Assembly: GCA_017514025.1 (NCBI GenBank)
Contig: JAFWLB010000002.1
Coordinates: 188,346 to 252,345 of the forward strand
Direction: 5' to 3'
DNA: 64,000 nt
DNA from: Candidatus Saccharimonadota bacterium
GTDB lineage: Bacteria > Patescibacteriota > Saccharimonadia > Saccharimonadales > Saccharimonadaceae
Position 1 is the first letter of the stretch. Each line of letters opens with the position of its first letter. Shown piece after piece: positions 60,144 through 64,000 of the stretch. The notes under the pieces are model-generated. The model was not told where the DNA came from, did no database searches, and saw only the letters and a list, made by a program, of their open reading frames with translations. Position numbers and translations under genes: made by a program.

Positions 60144-62524
60144 GTGATACTGATTTCGTTTTCGGTGATGGTTAGCTGGGAGCCGGGTTGGGCGGCACCA
60201 GAAAGAATAGCAGCAGCGACGATGTTTTCGACGGTTTTTTGGACGATGCGGCGCATGGGGCGAGCACCCATTTTGGGGTCGTAACCTTTTTCAATGAGAA
60301 TTTGTTTGGCGCCAGGAGTAAGATTGACGGCGATTTTTTGTGGTTCGAGAGTTTTGTTGGTGGAAGCGATGATAAGGTCGAGAACTCCGACAAGGTCTTG
60401 TTTTGATAAAGGCTTAAAGAGACAGATTTCGTCGAAACGGTTCAAGAATTCAGGTTTGAATTCACCAGAGGAGATAAGCGATTCGATAAGAGGTTCTTTG
60501 AAATCAGCGATGGAGTGACCGGCGATGATTTGATCGCGGATAGTGTTGGCGCCAGCGTTAGAAGTGGCGATGATAATGGTGTCGCGGAAAGAGACTTCGC
60601 GATTTTTTTCGTCGCGGAGGATGCCTTCGTCGAGAACTTGAAGAAGAGTGGTGAGGACGGCGGGATGGGCCTTTTCGATTTCATCGAGAAGGACGACGGC
60701 GAAAGGTTGTTTCATGACTTCGGCAGTGAGACTGGTGGCATCGGTAGCACCGTCGCGAATGAGGCGATTAACATCATCCGGAGAGGCAAACTCGTTCATA
60801 TCGAGACGGATGATGTTGCTTTCGCCATTGAAATAAACTTCGGAAAGAGTTTTGGCTAATTCGGTTTTACCGACACCGGTGGGGCCAAGGAAGAGGAAGG
60901 TGCCGATGGGGCGTGACTCATTTTTGACGCCGGCACCAGCACGGCGAAGAGCGTTAGCGACGGCGGAAACGGCTTCTTGTTGGTCGATCATGCGGGCATG
61001 GATAAGTTGTTCGAGATTTAACAATTTGTTTTTGTCTTCGTTGCTATCGGCAACTTTGACTTTGACGCCGTAAGATTTTTCGACGGCGGTTTGGACGGAT
61101 TCGGCGGTGACTAGGCCACGGTCGGAATAATTAGCGGCGGACTCCAAAAGGAGCTTGGCTTTGCCGGGCATTTCGACGTCGTGGATGTATTGCTCGCCAA
61201 GACGGTAGGCTTCAACTAGAGATTGATAAGTGTAAACAACGTGTTTTTGATATTCGAGGAGCGGAGCTTGGTCCATGAGGATTTTGAGAGTTTCTTCGCG
61301 ATTTGATGGATTTACGATGATTTTATTAAGAGAATTGGCGAGAGCGGGATTTTTGGCGGAGATTTCGAGGAATTTTTGATCATCCATAATCATGATGATG
61401 CGGATGCGGCCGGCTTCCAGAACTGGAACTAGGAGATTAGCGATGTCGACAGAACCCGGGCCTTCTTCGAAAAAGAGGTGAGCGTTGTCGAGACAGAGGA
61501 TGATGTTTTTAGCTGAATAGATTTCGTTGAGGATTTTGATCATGAGATATTCGAGTTCGCCTTGATTTTTGGCAGCGGAAATGAGGCTGGGGGCATCAAG
61601 AGAGTAGATTTGACGATATTTGAGGCTAGTGGGGACTTTGCTGTCGGCGTTCATGAGAGTTTCGGCGAGGGAGTTGACGATTGAGGAACGACCAGAGCCG
61701 TAAGCGCCGATAAGAGCGACGTTTTGACGGCCACCATGAGTGAAAGTATCGATGATTTTTTGCATGATTTCGGCGTTTTCGGCTTGTTGAATTTTTTGAG
61801 AGAAGCCTGAAAAGCGAGTGGAAAGATTGATAGCGAAATGTTGCAAGGTGGGGGTGTAGCCGAAGGCGAAGTCGCGAGCGATGCCGCCGGTATGGACGGG
61901 TTTTTTGCGGTCCTTTAAGTGGCCATTGAGATAATTAAACCAGGTGATACCTTGATAAAGATCGTTGAGACTGAGTTTGAGTTGATTTAAAATTTGTTCG
62001 TAGTTGGGGATGCTGGCGATGGCGGCAGTAATGAGAATAGCGCCGTCTATGGTTTTGGAATTGGTTTGCTCGCGGATGGTGCGGGCGGCGTTGTAAATCG
62101 GTTCGATAGAAGTGGGGAAAAATGGAGCGATTTGTTCAAGGACGGGAATAGTGAGCATGAAACGAGCCATAAGGAAGGCACCGCTGCGAGTTTTGGGGAT
62201 GATTTTGACAAGATCGGCGGGAGTAGTGTCGGACTTAAGAAGGAGAAGTAGGTCGGGAGAGAGGAGATCGGTGAAATCGTCGGTTTTGCCGAGGGGGATG
62301 GTGTCGAGGGCATTCTTGATCCAAAAAATTAGCATGAGGGGGAGGGTGGAAAAACCAAGAAAAGTCCAACCGATCGCGAGTTTGAAAAAGAGAAGAGTGA
62401 GACCGCCGATGAAAAGTAGAGCAAAAATGACAAAATTTAAAGTAATGACGGCGGGGGAATTAAGGGCGCTCCTTTCGCGGGCTTGATGGATGCGGGGATT
62501 TTTGGGGTCGAAGGAATTTTTCAT
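60140..62524 (-). CDS. Membrane-anchored Clp-type AAA+ ATPase
   Basis: 794 aa. Two adjacent helices (~31-70) at the N-terminus, a ClpC-like middle, then two AAA+ modules. Module 1 has GAYGSGRSSIVN (~270), where the usual Walker A Lys is Arg, with IILCLDNAHLFF as Walker B. Module 2 is intact: GPTGVGKTELAKTL (~560), VVLLDEIEKAHP, TSNAGANTI. The C-terminal part matches the ClpB/C D2 small domain. An unfoldase at the membrane is likely. It begins after TGGAG and overlaps the next gene by 4 bp. Confidence 0.85.
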   Translation of the reverse strand: MKNSFDPKNPRIHQARERSALNSPAVITLNFVIFALLFIGGLTLLFFKLAIGWTFLGFSTLPLMLIFWIKNALDTIPLGKTDDFTDLLSPDLLLLLKSDTTPADLVKIIPKTRSGAFLMARFMLTIPVLEQIAPFFPTSIEPIYNAARTIREQTNSKTIDGAILITAAIASIPNYEQILNQLKLSLNDLYQGITWFNYLNGHLKDRKKPVHTGGIARDFAFGYTPTLQHFAINLSTRFSGFSQKIQQAENAEIMQKIIDTFTHGGRQNVALIGAYGSGRSSIVNSLAETLMNADSKVPTSLKYRQIYSLDAPSLISAAKNQGELEYLMIKILNEIYSAKNIILCLDNAHLFFEEGPGSVDIANLLVPVLEAGRIRIIMIMDDQKFLEISAKNPALANSLNKIIVNPSNREETLKILMDQAPLLEYQKHVVYTYQSLVEAYRLGEQYIHDVEMPGKAKLLLESAANYSDRGLVTAESVQTAVEKSYGVKVKVADSNEDKNKLLNLEQLIHARMIDQQEAVSAVANALRRAGAGVKNESRPIGTFLFLGPTGVGKTELAKTLSEVYFNGESNIIRLDMNEFASPDDVNRLIRDGATDATSLTAEVMKQPFAVVLLDEIEKAHPAVLTTLLQVLDEGILRDEKNREVSFRDTIIIATSNAGANTIRDQIIAGHSIADFKEPLIESLISSGEFKPEFLNRFDEICLFKPLSKQDLVGVLDLIIASTNKTLEPQKIAVNLTPGAKQILIEKGYDPKMGARPMRRIVQKTVENIVAAAILSGAAQPGSQLTITENEISIT

Positions 62525-62901
62525 AGGAAAGCTCCAGTGATGGTGAGGATAATGCCGGCGAGAGGTGCAAGGGGGATAACAGGCCAAAGAACAATGAGAA
62601 CGAGGCTAAGGATGGCGCCAAGTAGGATAATGATAGTGCCAGCAAGGAGCAAAGTGAGGCGGGAGAAAAAGCCGACAATGCGAGAGACCAGACGGTCGAT
62701 GAACATGTGAAATTTGAGGTCGAGGGAAGATTCGGCAGAGGCGGTGGCGGCGGAGATTTGGCGGAAAGGTTGAAAAAGAGTGCGGACGAGGTCGCTCATG
62801 GAGAAGAAGTCGATAATGCTGGCCATGAAATTTTTGATTTTTTGGACAAAAACTGACCAGCCGTGAACATACCACCACAAAAACATTTCAGCGATTGCCA
62901 T
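62521..62901 (-). CDS. Small membrane protein paired with Clp-type ATPase
   Basis: 126 aa. An N-terminal amphipathic segment rich in Trp and Phe (EMFLWWYVHGWSVFVQ), then two closely spaced hydrophobic helices at ~80-126 (LTLLLAGTIIILLGAILSLVLI, WPVIPLAPLAGIILTI). It overlaps the ATPase gene by 4 bp and is probably its partner. -10 box TATAAT (62913-62908) ends 6 nt before ATG, leaderless. Confidence 0.6.
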   Translation of the reverse strand: MAIAEMFLWWYVHGWSVFVQKIKNFMASIIDFFSMSDLVRTLFQPFRQISAATASAESSLDLKFHMFIDRLVSRIVGFFSRLTLLLAGTIIILLGAILSLVLIVLWPVIPLAPLAGIILTITGAFL

Positions 62902-62907
62902 GTTTTT

Positions 62908-62929
62908 ATTATAACACTTATGCTATAAT
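62908..62929. promoter_or_regulatory. Divergent leaderless promoters
   Basis: TATAAT boxes on both strands (62913-62908 minus, 62924-62929 plus), 10 bp apart, each 6 nt from its start codon. Polymerases on the two could interfere. Confidence 0.65.
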
Positions 62930-62935
62930 TATGGT

Positions 62936-64000
62936 ATGGATGAGAGTGAAATTCAGCAAAAGCGACGAGAAAATGAGGAACGAGCGACGGCGGAACGGGC
63001 GCGGATTTTGGGTTTGCCGTATTTGGATACTAGGGATTTTGAAAATGAAATAGGATTGGTGCCGGGACTTCTAGAAATAGAGCAGATGCATCGGGATTTT
63101 ATAATTCCCTTGCAGCGAGGTGGGGGCGAAGAACATTTTCAGTTTATGGTGACCAGTCAAACGCCGCGGTCGGTGATTGAACAAATGCGACAAAAATACA
63201 CAGATGAAGGTGAGCGAGCGGATTTCTTTCTGATTTCGAATTCGGCGTATAAAGTTTTTATGTTGCGTTATGATCCGCCGAAAGAAATTCATTATGATGA
63301 TATTAAGATTGCGGGTGAGGGGGATTCAGAGACGATTGCGAGCGTGTCGCGAACTTTGAATATGGTGTCGACGGAGCGAGTGTTTGACTTTTTGATTGAG
63401 CAGGCGGATAAATTGGGGGCGAGCGATATTCATATTGAAAATATGCGACGAGAAATTCGGATTCGGATGCGGGTAGATGGGATTTTGCATCCGGTGGCAA
63501 ATATTGATCGAGACCGGTACCGGATTTTTATGGGGGAATTGTCATCACGAGCGAATGTTTCGATGGCTTCGAGCAAGCCGCAATCCGGACATATGCAAAA
63601 AGATATTACGCGGGATGGGGCGACGCATCTTTTGAATATTCGTGTGGAAACGATCCCGACGATGTATGGGCAGGATGCGGTGCTCCGGTTGTTTAATTTT
63701 GATGAGACTTTGCTGAATTTGGATCTTCTGGGCTTGTCGGAGGAGGAGCGTGCTGAGATTAATGAAGTGATTTCGCATCCGCGGGGTTTGGTATTAATGG
63801 TAGGGCCAACTGGTTCTGGTAAGTCGACAACTTTGTATTCGATTTTGAATGCGCTGAACACGTCGGATCGAAAAATTATTACTTTGGAGGATCCGATTGA
63901 ATATGGGATTACGGGAATTTCGCAAATTCCGATTCATACGGGCGATGGAGGGTCGTTTGCAGAGGGGCTTCGTTCGGTGCTGAGGTTGGATCCGGATGTA
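62936..64000 (+). CDS. PilB/GspE-type assembly ATPase, cut by window end
   Basis: 355 codons visible, no stop before the window edge. It opens with a charged helix, then a GspE N-terminal-like region, and the secretion ATPase core: ASDIHIENMRREIRIRMRVDG, GPTGSGKSTTLYSIL (Walker A, ~288) and ITLEDPIEYG (Asp box). It powers type IV pilus extension or type II-like secretion, fitting ComF and competence. A second ATG at 62931 is out of frame; 62936 sits 6 nt after its -10 box. Confidence 0.92.
   Translation, partial: MDESEIQQKRRENEERATAERARILGLPYLDTRDFENEIGLVPGLLEIEQMHRDFIIPLQRGGGEEHFQFMVTSQTPRSVIEQMRQKYTDEGERADFFLISNSAYKVFMLRYDPPKEIHYDDIKIAGEGDSETIASVSRTLNMVSTERVFDFLIEQADKLGASDIHIENMRREIRIRMRVDGILHPVANIDRDRYRIFMGELSSRANVSMASSKPQSGHMQKDITRDGATHLLNIRVETIPTMYGQDAVLRLFNFDETLLNLDLLGLSEEERAEINEVISHPRGLVLMVGPTGSGKSTTLYSILNALNTSDRKIITLEDPIEYGITGISQIPIHTGDGGSFAEGLRSVLRLDPDV

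Noticed and set aside
1-64000. CRISPR array or insertion sequence
   Set aside because: No regularly spaced repeats, no transposase motif and no terminal inverted repeats were found.

Overview
The window looks like a chromosome segment of a Candidatus Saccharibacteria-like (Patescibacteria/CPR) bacterium. This is inferred from gene content and style, not from a marker search. The signs are many two-helix VirB2/TrbC-type pilins beside a relaxase-less VirB4/VirB6/PrgI machine, short housekeeping proteins (DNA polymerase I without a proofreading domain, a short HolA-like protein), a membrane-anchored Clp-type ATPase, tight gene packing, TGA read as stop, and many promoters whose -10 box lies only 6-10 nt before the start codon, so the mRNAs are probably leaderless.

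Layout. 1-7.1 kb: pilin-like genes, ComF, an Hsp20 and a giant VirB6/TrbL-like protein. 7.1-13.2 kb: an unknown gene, acetate kinase, then PrgI, a TraC-type protein and the VirB4 ATPase. 13.2-18.9 kb: dnaJ under a CIRCE operator, RNase Y, an ABC exporter pair and small membrane genes. 18.9-24.2 kb: an accessory block next to tRNA-Lys, holding a Lar-like zinc protein, a PD-(D/E)XK-like protein, an EcoRI-type adenine methylase, a DUF262-HNH protein, a second nuclease-like protein and an ASCH protein. The methylase and DUF262 genes differ in base and codon use from the rest. 24.2-28.7 kb: small regulatory or enzyme-like genes, a LiaF-like protein and a beta-helix surface protein. 28.7-37 kb: glmS with an exopolysaccharide operon, facing glmM and pta on the other strand. 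37-39 kb: dnaK with CIRCE.

39.1-43.9 kb is the highlight: a complete diversity-generating retroelement (DGR). A secreted FISUMP/C-type-lectin-like target ends in a 223-bp variable repeat (VR). A reverse transcriptase with the DGR signatures IGNLTSQ and YVDD lies downstream, behind an accessory gene that appears to join a MutS-I-like domain to a helical Avd-like region. The 223-bp template repeat (TR) lies beyond the RT on the opposite strand. TR and VR differ at 21 positions by hand alignment, and every one is an adenine in the TR. The TR seems to be transcribed from its own extended -10 promoter through about 340 nt of structured, unassigned RNA.

44-64 kb: a compact primary sigma factor, another pilin, a lipid kinase and other small kinases, polA, mutM, holA, rpsT, a DHH-type protein, tRNA-Asp, rpsU, adk, map, ftsA, an unlisted 34-codon basic gene, tRNA-Ser with a duplicated 3' end, pyrG, a membrane Clp-type ATPase, and the start of a PilB/GspE ATPase cut by the window edge.

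How they fit together: GlmS, GlmM and the glycosyltransferase/ligase operon supply envelope polysaccharide. Pta and AckA make ATP from acetyl-CoA. The VirB-like machine, ComF and PilB point to DNA uptake or surface pili. The DGR target is a probable surface ligand-binder suited to an epibiotic life.
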